Shown: positions 34,231 through 41,890 of the stretch, piece after piece
Position numbering within the stretch: the stretch's first letter is position 1
Layout: every line of letters starts with the position of its first letter
Assembly (NCBI GenBank): GCA_051414845.1
Contig: CP183313.1
Coordinates: 496,001-560,000 of the forward strand
Direction of reading: 5' to 3'
DNA from: Simonsiella sp051414845
GTDB taxonomy: Bacteria > Pseudomonadota > Gammaproteobacteria > Burkholderiales > Neisseriaceae
DNA: 64,000 nt
Notes under the pieces: model-generated
What the model saw: only the letters and a program-made list of their open reading frames with translations
Told to the model about the DNA's origin: nothing
Databases searched by the model: none
Translations under genes and position numbers: made by a program

Positions 34231-34932
34231 TTATAAGTGCATTAATCTCGACAACCCACTCTGCACATTTTCCAACAACTGCGCCAACTGTTCGCGCCCT
34301 CCTGTGTCTTGGCTGGCTTGGATATACGCCATGTCGTCCCATGTGAAATGCAAATGCGCGTTTGTGTTCGCCGCCAAGCGACGATTAAACGCCGCCCAAT
34401 CTTTCGGCACCGCGTTCGCTGCCACCACTTCCAACAGCGGCACATCGGCAACCGCAGGCGGCACAAAACGCCATTCGCGTTCATCGTAAAACGTGCGCTC
34501 TCCGTGCGCGTTCAGGCTGCCATCATTAGTTGTAGTGTAGGCGTTGCCTGCAAAAGTTTGCGTGGCCGCTTGCAATTGATACAGTGCGTTCAGGTATTTT
34601 TCGCACTCGTTGGTAAATAAAATTTTGCGCAAATTCATCAAATCATCAATTGCTTGCGCCACCGCGCTATGTTCAGGCGCGTACAAAACGGGCGACACGC
34701 CTTATGCCAACGCCCATTCGCGTTTCATCGCGATTTGAAACGCGTGCGGATTGTGTTCAGGCAGCTCGTGAAATACTACTGCAGGTTGCCACGCATATTC
34801 GGCTTGTTTTTCGCCCGCTAAATTTTTCACGCCCATCGGTGCGCGAATGCCAAATTCTGGCACAAAACGCGTTTCGCTCATGATTTGACTCAACGCGTCA
34901 AAATGCGGCGTTTGATAGATGATGGGATTCAT
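34231..34932 (-). pseudogene. AbiGi-like protein gene with one in-frame stop codon
   Basis: Two reading frames in the same phase are separated only by a TAA (34702-34704). Residues 1-76 end HAFQIAMKREWALA; after the stop the frame continues GVSPVLYAPEHSAVAQAIDD and later HGERTFYDEREWRFVPP. The pair EWA-x-x-G-PVLY and YDEREWRF are features of the AbiGi family (putative antitoxin side of abortive-infection systems); this family call is from memory of its motifs. An ancestral AAA (Lys) would need one base change to give TAA. The 155-residue downstream part could be re-initiated at GTG. No recognisable AbiGii toxin gene adjoins. Confidence 0.6.
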
Positions 34933-34956
34933 GCTGCGCTCCTAGTTTTTTGTTTG

Positions 34957-35064
34957 ATAGTAAATTCAATTTAAATCAGTACAGCGTTGCTAGCTCCCTT
35001 ATGTACGAGATGTACACGGCTCTCGCTATCGCTCTGTTTTAATTTAATAAATTGAATACACTAT
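34957..35064. mobile_element. Correia-like miniature element
   Basis: It begins ATAGTAAATTCAATTTAAAT, then CAGTACAGCGTTGC, and ends with the inverted counterpart AAATTGAATACACTAT. Correia elements of Neisseria have the same plan: ATAGTGGATTAA-type ends, then a CAGTACGGCGTTG motif. At about 108 bp it is the short form. The left end lies between a broken gene and its neighbour, upstream of the AbiGi-like start. Confidence 0.65.
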
Positions 35065-35128
35065 GAATATTGTTTATTGTATGAAATGTTTTCAGGCTGC
35101 CTGAAAATGATTAAGCTGCCTGAAAAAC

Positions 35129-35977
35129 TCAATGCTGGTGCAACAAACGAATTTGCCCATTTTCCAAACGATAAAGTTCAGGCGAAATGGAATAGGGCGA
35201 ATTTTCCATATTGTCGTCAATGATTTGCTGCATTTGCGCTAAAGCCGACTCATCGTTGGCATCGCAAATCAACAGACAATCACGCGATGGCACGCCAATT
35301 ACCACATTTTTGGCAAATTCAAATTCGCCAAGTTCTAAAATTTTTTCCAATAAAAGCAATAAGCTGGCATCTAAGACATCATCTAATGTGAGCAGGTGCA
35401 GGCTGTTGCTATCACTTTGCTGAAAACCTAAATTTTGGTTCTCACGAATATAGTTGGATAAATTGTCCACCGCCAATTCAAACAATTCATTATCACTGGC
35501 AATGCCTAATTTTTGGCAATCTTCATCGCTGATATTTTTATAAGAACTGCCCAAATCGCACACATAAAACACCATCAAATCGCCCGCCAATGGTCGAATT
35601 TTTATCATTTTATCGGGATTTTGATTGTTTGCGCTAACACGTTCACGAAATTCATCAATATACGACAAAGGTTTAATCGTTGGGAAAATCATATCGCGCG
35701 ATATCTCTTTTTGTGGCTCTTCCCAAATATTCACCACCGCTTGCACGGCAGAATCCACAATTTCTTCTAAATCTGCGGGATTGTCCAAATAGCGCAAATA
35801 ATGATTGCCCGCATAAAGGCGATATTCCAAACTATCAGGCGCAGGGCCAGTAACGACAATATCGGTAGAATCCATATCTTCGCCCCACGCAATTTCTACC
35901 TTTTCTGCTGCCGTTTCGTGCATCGTATCGGCATAATATTGCACAAACTCTTTCCGATTGAGCTTTTTGTCTTTCAT
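35129..35977 (-). CDS. DUF1444 family protein
   Basis: A 282-residue acidic cytoplasmic protein matching the YtpQ/DUF1444 pattern: IFPTIKPLSYIDEFRERV, LMVFYVCDLGSSYKNISDED, ELAVDNLSNYI and a C-terminal VVIGVPSRDCLLICDANDES. The function of the family is unknown. It follows an aldo/keto reductase gene on the same strand and precedes the Correia-like element. Confidence 0.75.
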   Translation of the reverse strand: MKDKKLNRKEFVQYYADTMHETAAEKVEIAWGEDMDSTDIVVTGPAPDSLEYRLYAGNHYLRYLDNPADLEEIVDSAVQAVVNIWEEPQKEISRDMIFPTIKPLSYIDEFRERVSANNQNPDKMIKIRPLAGDLMVFYVCDLGSSYKNISDEDCQKLGIASDNELFELAVDNLSNYIRENQNLGFQQSDSNSLHLLTLDDVLDASLLLLLEKILELGEFEFAKNVVIGVPSRDCLLICDANDESALAQMQQIIDDNMENSPYSISPELYRLENGQIRLLHQH

Positions 35978-36036
35978 TTAAAAAAATTCACAGGGTTTCC
36001 TTATGGCTATTTGATGAATTTCCAGACTGCCTGAAA

Positions 36037-36939
36037 CTACGGCACATTGCGCCCCATTGCCGCGCTATAAACGGCAATCCAATCTTCTTCGCTGAACTGG
36101 ATTTTGAGTGCGTCTACCGCATGTTGAATGCGCGATAATTTTCCGCTGCCAATCGCAGGCAAAATCTTCGCAGGGTGGCTCAATAACCACGCATAAGCCA
36201 ATGTATCTAAACGCGTTTCATCAAATTTCTCGCCTGCCGCTAGCAAGGCTGCCTGAACGCGGCGACTGCGTTCAGCGTTCGCATCAAATAACTTTCCGCC
36301 TGCCAATGGCGACCACGCCATCGGTTTCATGCGCGATTCCAGCGCAAAATCTAAATCGCCATTGTCAAACGATTGTAATTGCAAAGGCGAAATTTCAATT
36401 TGATTGGTGATTAATTTTTGTGAACAATAAGACTGCAACATTTTGATTTTACTAACAGAATAATTGGAAACACCAAAATGTCGTACCAAACCACGCGCCT
36501 GTAAATGGTCAAACGCTGCCGCGATTTCTTCGGGATTGGCGCATGGCGATGGACGATGAATCAGCAATATGTCCAAATATTCGCAGCGCAATTGGCTCAC
36601 GGAACGCTCTGCCGACCAAATAATGTGTTCGCGCGTATTGTTGTAATGCTTAGTTTTCATATCAGGAAATGTTTGATTAGGAAACAAAATTCCGCATTTA
36701 CTCACAATTTGCATTTGCTCACGTTTCATTTTCAGGCTGCCTGAAAGTGCGTTGCCAAATGCTGTTTCGTTGGTAAAGCCGCCATAACATGCCGCGTGGT
36801 CAAAAGTGGTAATGCCCAATTCCCACACGTTTTCAATCAGTTGCGTGTATTCTTTAGGCGATAACTGCCACTCGTGCGCACGCCAATAGCCATGGCTAAA
36901 ACGGCTCATTGTCAAATCTTCAGTTAATTGAATGTTCAT
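36037..36939 (-). CDS. Aldo/keto reductase (YdhF-like)
   Basis: A 300-residue NADPH-dependent reductase with an (alpha/beta)8 barrel. The catalytic tetrad is visible: Asp and Tyr in TTFDHAACYGG, Lys in IVSKCGILFP and His in DILLIHRPSP. The GNALSGSLKMKREQ segment includes an in-frame DUS insertion. The closest general type is E. coli YdhF; the natural substrate is unknown. An alternative start at MSRFSHGYWR, ten codons in, would match YdhF more closely. Confidence 0.85.
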   Translation of the reverse strand: MNIQLTEDLTMSRFSHGYWRAHEWQLSPKEYTQLIENVWELGITTFDHAACYGGFTNETAFGNALSGSLKMKREQMQIVSKCGILFPNQTFPDMKTKHYNNTREHIIWSAERSVSQLRCEYLDILLIHRPSPCANPEEIAAAFDHLQARGLVRHFGVSNYSVSKIKMLQSYCSQKLITNQIEISPLQLQSFDNGDLDFALESRMKPMAWSPLAGGKLFDANAERSRRVQAALLAAGEKFDETRLDTLAYAWLLSHPAKILPAIGSGKLSRIQHAVDALKIQFSEEDWIAVYSAAMGRNVP

Positions 36940-36974
36940 GATTTTTCACTTTCAGGCTGCCTCAAAAATATGGC

Positions 36975-37619
36975 TTACACCTCGTTAAATAACCAAGGCT
37001 GCTCGGCTTTGCGTTTTGCTTCAAACGCTTTGATTTCATCGGCGTGTTGCAACGTCAAGCCAATTTCATCTAAACCATTGAGCAAGCAATGTTTTCTGTG
37101 TTCGGTAATGTCAAATGTGAACACTTCGCCGCTGGGCGTGGTCAATTCTTGTTTTGCCAAATCAATGGACAATTGATAGCCTTCATTGGCGAATGTTTCT
37201 TGGAACAATTTTTCTACTTGTTCTTCTGTTAAAACAATGGGTAACAAGCCGTTTTTGTAGCAATTATTAAAGAAAATATCGGCAAAAGACGGCGCAATCA
37301 CGGCGCGAAAACCGTAATCGTCCAACGCCCAAGGCGCGTGTTCGCGAGATGAACCGCAGCCGAAATTTTTGCGCGTCAGCAAAATTTGTGCGCCTTGATA
37401 GCGCGGTTGGTTCAATTCAAAATCGGGATTGAGTGGGCGTTTGCTGTTGTCCATGCCTGGTTCGCCGTGGTCAAGGTAACGCCATTCGTCAAACGCGTTC
37501 GGACCGAAGCCAGAGCGTTTGATGGATTTGAGAAATTGTTTGGGGATAATCGCGTCGGTGTCCACGTTGCTTCTGTCCATCGGCGCAACCATTGCGGTAA
37601 TTTTGGTGAATGCTTTCAT
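36975..37619 (-). CDS. leuD: 3-isopropylmalate dehydratase small subunit
   Basis: The small subunit of the leucine-pathway isomerase, partner of LeuC. A 214-residue, standard-length protein: MVAPMDRSNVDTDAIIPKQF, FGCGSSREHAPWALDDYGFR and IAPSFADIFFNNCYKNGLLP. The start at MKAFTKITAM is chosen by family; 34 upstream in-frame codons include a DUS and are not conserved protein. leuC lies about 1.2 kb upstream, beyond small genes. Confidence 0.97.
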   Translation of the reverse strand: MKAFTKITAMVAPMDRSNVDTDAIIPKQFLKSIKRSGFGPNAFDEWRYLDHGEPGMDNSKRPLNPDFELNQPRYQGAQILLTRKNFGCGSSREHAPWALDDYGFRAVIAPSFADIFFNNCYKNGLLPIVLTEEQVEKLFQETFANEGYQLSIDLAKQELTTPSGEVFTFDITEHRKHCLLNGLDEIGLTLQHADEIKAFEAKRKAEQPWLFNEV

Positions 37620-37740
37620 GATATTGTCTGAATGATGTTGGATATTAAGGTTTTTTATTTTCAGGCTGCCTGAAATGGATGAAGCAAAAAGTACAAACTC
37701 GCTACCATACTTTTTACACATAAATGCAGGCTGCCTGAAA

Positions 37741-37880
37741 TTATTTGGCTTCGGTAGTGTGCTCTTGCGATTGGTATTGCACTTTGTTCCATGAGGTTGC
37801 GTCTTTGTTCACGTGGTTGCGTGTGTCGGCACAAGCAGCTAAGATAAAAGTGGCTACAGCTAAGGTGATGATTTTTTTCA
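37741..37880 (-). pseudogene. Very small lipoprotein gene, apparently frameshifted in a poly-A tract
   Basis: A good ribosome site (AAGGA) and ATG at 37880 lead into ATG-AAAAAA-TCATCACC, which stops after six codons. If the A run were seven bases, the frame would read MKKIITLAVATFILAACADT and go on to NVQ-type residues and a TAA at 37741, a textbook 46-residue lipoprotein. A one-base loss in the A tract, or an assembly error there, explains it. The product would resemble other tiny Neisseriaceae lipoproteins of unknown role. Confidence 0.55.
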
Positions 37881-38049
37881 TGATAAATCCTTATTGATAA
37901 ATACAGTGTTTTAAAAGTAGGTTAAACATCATTCAGGCAAGGAATTTGACAAGCAATTTAAACGCCAATTTCAATGATTGATGTTGTGATGTATTCGTTT
38001 GTTTTGCATAGTCTTGGTTGAGATAAATTGTTTTATAATGTTGTCTCAC

Positions 38050-38076
38050 AAAAATGCCCCGTTTAAAACGGGGCAT
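38050..38076 (-). terminator. Terminator of the entericidin-like gene
   Basis: On the minus strand ATGCCCCGTTT, one base, AAACGGGGCAT, followed by TTTTT. Confidence 0.85.
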
Positions 38077-38097
38077 GGGTCGACATTTAAGCCTCTA

Positions 38098-38238
38098 TTA
38101 CATTTTGTGTTGCACTTCAGTTGCAGTTTCAGTTACTGCGTTACCTGCTGCGCTTACGTCTTTACCAGCACCTTTTACAGTGTTGCAAGCAGACAATACA
38201 GCCAAAGAAGTCAATGCTACCAATACCAACTTTTTCAT
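38098..38238 (-). CDS. Entericidin A/B family lipoprotein
   Basis: A 46-residue lipoprotein: MKKLVLVALTSLAVLSAC, then NTVKGAGKDVSAAGNAVTET, matching the family pattern CNTxxGxGxDxxxxGxxxxxxA. In E. coli, entericidins form a small stress-related lipoprotein pair. AAGGAG lies eight bases before the start. The upstream in-frame extension is not coding. Confidence 0.9.
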   Translation of the reverse strand: MKKLVLVALTSLAVLSACNTVKGAGKDVSAAGNAVTETATEVQHKM

Positions 38239-38370
38239 GTTTAGCTCCTTAAATGGATTGTGAAATTGCAGAAAATCTGCACGCACATCATAACGGCATT
38301 GCACGAAAAAAACAAACGAATTTTTAAAGAACGAATTTTTTTACATTTTGGGGTTTCAGGCTGCCTGAAA

Positions 38371-38706
38371 TCATATTTTTTGTTTATAGCGCAATCTTTC
38401 GGCGCAGCGTTGTTTCCATTCACCCCACCCATCGTTTGGGCGGTTATGGAACACAATCCATATCCGACAATCACGAATATAACTTACGCCAACGACAATA
38501 GATGCTAAGAAAAATAAAGACTTATCTTGCCAACCATAACCATACATCACAGGCAATAATCCGCATTGAATCGCTTGAATAATCCCCCATTTGGGAGATT
38601 CAAATTCTTCAACATTGTGAATACATTGATAATGCAAAATAAATATCCCTGTATTCACAATAATATAGAACAACCACAGAATGCCCGTACCACCATCTAA
38701 TTTCAA
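38371..38706 (-). CDS. Hypothetical membrane protein
   Basis: A 111-residue protein with three hydrophobic segments (ILWLFYIIVNTGIFIL, IIQAIQCGLLPVMYGY and SLFFLASIVVGVSYI) and a charged C terminus rich in Arg, Trp and Lys. I do not recognise its family. It starts a few bases after the tiny frame upstream, and its stop lies next to a DUS. Confidence 0.55.
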   Translation of the reverse strand: MKLDGGTGILWLFYIIVNTGIFILHYQCIHNVEEFESPKWGIIQAIQCGLLPVMYGYGWQDKSLFFLASIVVGVSYIRDCRIWIVFHNRPNDGWGEWKQRCAERLRYKQKI

Positions 38707-38709
38707 TTG

Positions 38710-38793
38710 CTAATTTTGCGCGTCAAAATGCCATAAGGCGAGCAACGCAAAAAATAAAGCATTGGCGATAATCAAAAAATGTTTGCGTAACAT
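38710..38793 (-). CDS. Possible 27-residue membrane peptide
   Basis: A short frame (MLRKHFLIIANALFFALLAL plus seven residues) made almost entirely of one hydrophobic helix, with AAAGAA upstream, in the gap between leuC and the 111-residue protein. Small frames at this place are known between leuC and leuD in Neisseria. It could also be chance. Confidence 0.35.
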   Translation of the reverse strand: MLRKHFLIIANALFFALLALWHFDAQN

Positions 38794-38846
38794 GATTCTT
38801 TGTTTTCAGGCTACCTGAAAGTTGGGGTCTAGACCCCAACCTACAA

Positions 38847-40250
38847 TTACAACGCCCGAATATCCGTAAATTTGCCCGTAACCGCCGCCGCCGCCGCCAT
38901 CGCAGGGCTAACCAAATGCGTGCGACCGCCATTGCCTTGTCGCCCCTCAAAATTGCGGTTAGACGTGGACGCGCAACGCTGCTGTGGCTGCAAACGGTCG
39001 GCATTCATCGCCAAACACATTGAACACCCTGGTTCGCGCCACTCAAATCCAGCGTCCACGAAAATTTTGTCCAAACCCTCGCTTTCCGCTTGCGCTTTTA
39101 CCAAGCCCGACCCCGGTACGACCAACACGCGCTGCACGTTGTCCGCTTTGCTGCGACCTTTCGCCACCGCCGCTGCCTCGCGCAAATCCTCAATGCGGCT
39201 ATTCGTGCAAGAGCCGATGAACACGATGTCCACAGGAATTTCATTCAACGGCGTGCCAGCCGTCAAACCCATGTATTCCAACGCGCGTTCCATGCCAGCG
39301 CGTTTGACCGCGTCTGTCTCATCGGCAGGATTGGGGACAACCGCGTTGATGTCCAACACCATTTCAGGCGACGTACCCCAAGTAACTTGCGGCTCAATGT
39401 CTTCCGCTTTAAAACGGTAAACCTTGTCAAATGCCGCGCCCTCGTCCGACACCAACGTTTTCCAATATTCCACCGCTTTGTCCCAATTCGCGCCTTTCGG
39501 GGCGAGCGGTTTGTCTTTCACATAATTGATGGTCGTCTCGTCCACCGCCACCAGCCCAGAGCGTGCGCCCGCTTCAATCGCCATATTACACAACGTCATG
39601 CGCCCTTCCATGCTTAAACTGCGAATCGCGCTGCCGCCAAATTCAATCGCATAACCCGTGCCGCCAGCCGTGCCGATTTGCCCGATGATGTACAACGCCA
39701 CGTCTTTCGCCGTAACGCCATCTTTCAGGCTGCCTGAAACCTCAATCAGCATAGATTTGGATTTTTTCGCGGTAATACATTGCGTTGCCATCGTGTGTTC
39801 CACTTCGGACGTGCCAATGCCGTGCGCCAACGCGCCAAACGCGCCATGCGTGGAAGTATGCGAATCGCCGCACACCACTGTCATACCGGGCAAAGTCGCG
39901 CCTTGTTCAGGACCCATCACATGCACAATCCCTTGTCCTTTGTCCATAAACGGAAAATACGCCAACGCACCGAACTCTTTGATATTGCTATCTAAAGTAT
40001 CCACTTGTAATTTAGAAATTGGGTCTTGAATACCCTTGTCCCAATCGCCCGTTGGCGTGTTGTGGTCGGCGGTAGAAACCACACTGTCAATGCGCCATAG
40101 CTTGCGGTTCGCCATTTTCAAGCCTTCAAAAGCTTGCGGACTGGTCACTTCATGCACCAAATGGCGGTCAATATACAGCAGCACCGTGCCGTCTTCTTCT
40201 TCGCGGACGATGTGGCTATTCCAAAGTTTATCGTAAAGGGTTTGTGCCAT
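38847..40250 (-). CDS. leuC: 3-isopropylmalate dehydratase large subunit
   Basis: The aconitase-type subunit that isomerises 2- to 3-isopropylmalate. A 467-residue, full-length protein; the iron-sulphur cluster cysteines appear as IGSCTNSR and GCSMCLAMN. CGDSHTSTHGAFGALAHGIG and the C-terminal TSNRNFEGRQG are typical. A complete DUS lies in frame near residue 172 (EVSGSLKDGVT). leuD and leuB follow on the same strand at a distance. Confidence 0.97.
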   Translation of the reverse strand: MAQTLYDKLWNSHIVREEEDGTVLLYIDRHLVHEVTSPQAFEGLKMANRKLWRIDSVVSTADHNTPTGDWDKGIQDPISKLQVDTLDSNIKEFGALAYFPFMDKGQGIVHVMGPEQGATLPGMTVVCGDSHTSTHGAFGALAHGIGTSEVEHTMATQCITAKKSKSMLIEVSGSLKDGVTAKDVALYIIGQIGTAGGTGYAIEFGGSAIRSLSMEGRMTLCNMAIEAGARSGLVAVDETTINYVKDKPLAPKGANWDKAVEYWKTLVSDEGAAFDKVYRFKAEDIEPQVTWGTSPEMVLDINAVVPNPADETDAVKRAGMERALEYMGLTAGTPLNEIPVDIVFIGSCTNSRIEDLREAAAVAKGRSKADNVQRVLVVPGSGLVKAQAESEGLDKIFVDAGFEWREPGCSMCLAMNADRLQPQQRCASTSNRNFEGRQGNGGRTHLVSPAMAAAAAVTGKFTDIRAL

Positions 40251-40481
40251 GATTTAAGTTCTTTTCGTTGTTCAATAGAATGTGCGTATTCTAGACTTTT
40301 TGGGCAAATAAGGCAAGGAAATATGGATTTAATTTGTCTTTTTATTTTTATTTTAGACAATTTGTCTTATTTTAAGCGTGGAATGATGTTATCTTGTCTA
40401 TTTTATAGTTTAAGTGCATTTATTGATTACATTCAGGCTGCCTGAAAGCATTTGTTGCTGAGAAAGTGGCAAGCTTTAAGC

Positions 40482-40487
40482 TATAAT
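40482..40487 (+). promoter_or_regulatory. -10 box of the EEP-family gene
   Basis: A perfect TATAAT 29 bases before the start codon. CTGAGA at 40458-40463 is a moderate -35. A DUS lies just upstream. Confidence 0.5.
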
Positions 40488-40515
40488 CACCGCTACGCCC
40501 AAAAAAGGAAATAAA

Positions 40516-41376
40516 ATGAAAGCTGCACTGGTAAAACGCTTAAATATCGTTGCTTGGCTGGCACTTATCGCGCTGATTATTGGGCAAACAGTAGGCTATT
40601 TTCACTGGTTTGCCGAATTATTCAGCCATTTTGTGCCACATTATGCGGCGGTATTTTTGTTAGCAGCTGTGTTTACGTGCAACAAAAAACGCTGGTTTTG
40701 GCTAGTGTGTGCCGTTTTGACTTTGGCTTGGATAATCAGGCTGCCTGAAAATTCAAACCAAAAAACTAACAACAAAACAGAAACTTGGCAACTAATTTGG
40801 TATAACGTCAATCTGCATAACGCACAGCCTGAACAAGAAACCGCTAAGATACTGGCAAAACAGCCGAATATCGCGGCTTTAGCAGAAATTGATTTAAATC
40901 CGCGCTGGCAACCTTTAAAACACGCGCTGCCACATGGATGCGAATACCGCTCTTCTAGCCCGTTTGCGCTGGTGATGTGGAGCAAAACGCCGTTTCAGGC
41001 TTGCGAAGTCAAGATGATTGACGATTATCCTTATATCCGCGCTGAGCAAGCAGGGCGCGTGGTGTATGCTTTGCATCCGCCGCCACCGATTACCGCACAA
41101 TTGGCGCAATCGCGCACACGTTATTTAACGCAAGTTGCGGAGAAAATTTCTCTAGAAAATAAAGTGTTGGTAGTAGGCGATTTAAACAGCAGCCCATTTT
41201 CGCCACTATTTCGCCAATTTGTCCAACGTGCAAATCTGTCGCCGCAAACGCCAGCATGGTTGCCCACTTGGAAACTTCTAGGCTTGAATATTGATCATGT
41301 TTTAGCGCGGGAAAAAGTGAAGGTGCAAACGCTAGAATGGGGTGAATCCGACCATCGGGGATTATTTATTGAATAA
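40516..41376 (+). CDS. Endonuclease/exonuclease/phosphatase family membrane-anchored protein
   Basis: A 286-residue protein with three N-terminal hydrophobic segments (residues 10-75) followed by an EEP catalytic domain. The motifs are NVNLHN, LAEIDLN (metal-binding Glu), VVGDLNSSPFSP (Asp and Asn), NIDHVLA and GESDHRGLF (catalytic His). The layout matches YafD-type proteins. The substrate is not known: it could be a phosphodiester in the periplasm or a nucleic acid. A DUS at 40738 is in frame and encodes IIRLPEN at the junction of membrane and catalytic parts. Confidence 0.82.
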   Translation: MKAALVKRLNIVAWLALIALIIGQTVGYFHWFAELFSHFVPHYAAVFLLAAVFTCNKKRWFWLVCAVLTLAWIIRLPENSNQKTNNKTETWQLIWYNVNLHNAQPEQETAKILAKQPNIAALAEIDLNPRWQPLKHALPHGCEYRSSSPFALVMWSKTPFQACEVKMIDDYPYIRAEQAGRVVYALHPPPPITAQLAQSRTRYLTQVAEKISLENKVLVVGDLNSSPFSPLFRQFVQRANLSPQTPAWLPTWKLLGLNIDHVLAREKVKVQTLEWGESDHRGLFIE

Positions 41377-41445
41377 GTGTTGCGTTTCAGGCTGTCTGAA
41401 AAGTTGTAAATCCGCTTTCAGGCAGTCTTTGATTGCACGATGTTA

Positions 41446-41522
41446 TAGATACTATCTCCCCAGTCAAGTCCAAATTGTGTGAGTTTTTTGCTAGTTGGTC
41501 TTGACTGGGGAGATAGTATCTA
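41446..41522. repeat. Perfect 23-bp inverted repeat around a 31-base spacer
   Basis: TAGATACTATCTCCCCAGTC plus AAG is exactly repeated in inverse as CTTGACTGGGGAGATAGTAT plus CTA. There is no T-run after either arm, so it is a poor terminator. It has the form of a minimal MITE or the joined ends of a lost insertion sequence. The surrounding 514-base gap (41377-41890) has no gene. Confidence 0.75.
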
Positions 41523-41590
41523 CAAAAGATTGCCAGTTTTGTTGTGTACAGAAAGGCTCAAACTTTTGCAAAACTGATTATTTTCTTGCG

Positions 41591-41617
41591 TAGGGGGGGG
41601 ATTTTATATCCGCCCTA
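41591..41617. repeat. Hairpin of the TAGGGCGGAT family with a G8 run
   Basis: Compared with the copy at 5675, the expected GGGCGG is replaced by eight consecutive G (41593-41600). The right arm ATCCGCCCTA is intact and followed by T6. Confidence 0.55.
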
Positions 41618-41661
41618 TTTTTTAACAAATTGAATTTCATAATAAAATTCTGATAGCAAAA

Positions 41662-41684
41662 AGGGCAGATATGAAATCTGCCCT
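41662..41684. repeat. Hairpin AGGGCAGAT ... ATCTGCCCT
   Basis: A perfect 9-bp stem around ATGAA in the same gap. It resembles the hairpin at 5675 in layout. Confidence 0.5.
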
Positions 41685-41753
41685 CTACATACAGGGTTTT
41701 GCAAAGGGTTTTGCAAGGGTTTTAGGTTGCCTGAAACTTTTATAAAACTCAAA

Positions 41754-41785
41754 TTGCAGGTTGGATTCAAGAATCTAATCTGCAA
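41754..41785. repeat. Short copy of the GTAGGTCGGATTC-type palindrome
   Basis: TTGCAGGTTGGATTC and its imperfect inverse GAATCTAATCTGCAA around AA. Confidence 0.45.
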
Positions 41786-41795
41786 CATTTCAACA

Positions 41796-41864
41796 GTAGG
41801 TTAGGTTGTAAACCCAACAAGATGGTAGATATTCAATAAAAAGTTGGGTTAAAACCCAACCTAC
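41796..41864. repeat. Palindromic intergenic repeat, GTAG-TTGGGTT family, second full copy
   Basis: GTAGGTTAGGTTGTAAACCC at the left, GGGTTAAAACCCAACCTAC at the right, middle of about 24 bases; same design as at 15374. Confidence 0.65.
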
Positions 41865-41890
41865 GGACTGAAAAAGATGAAAATATGTTT

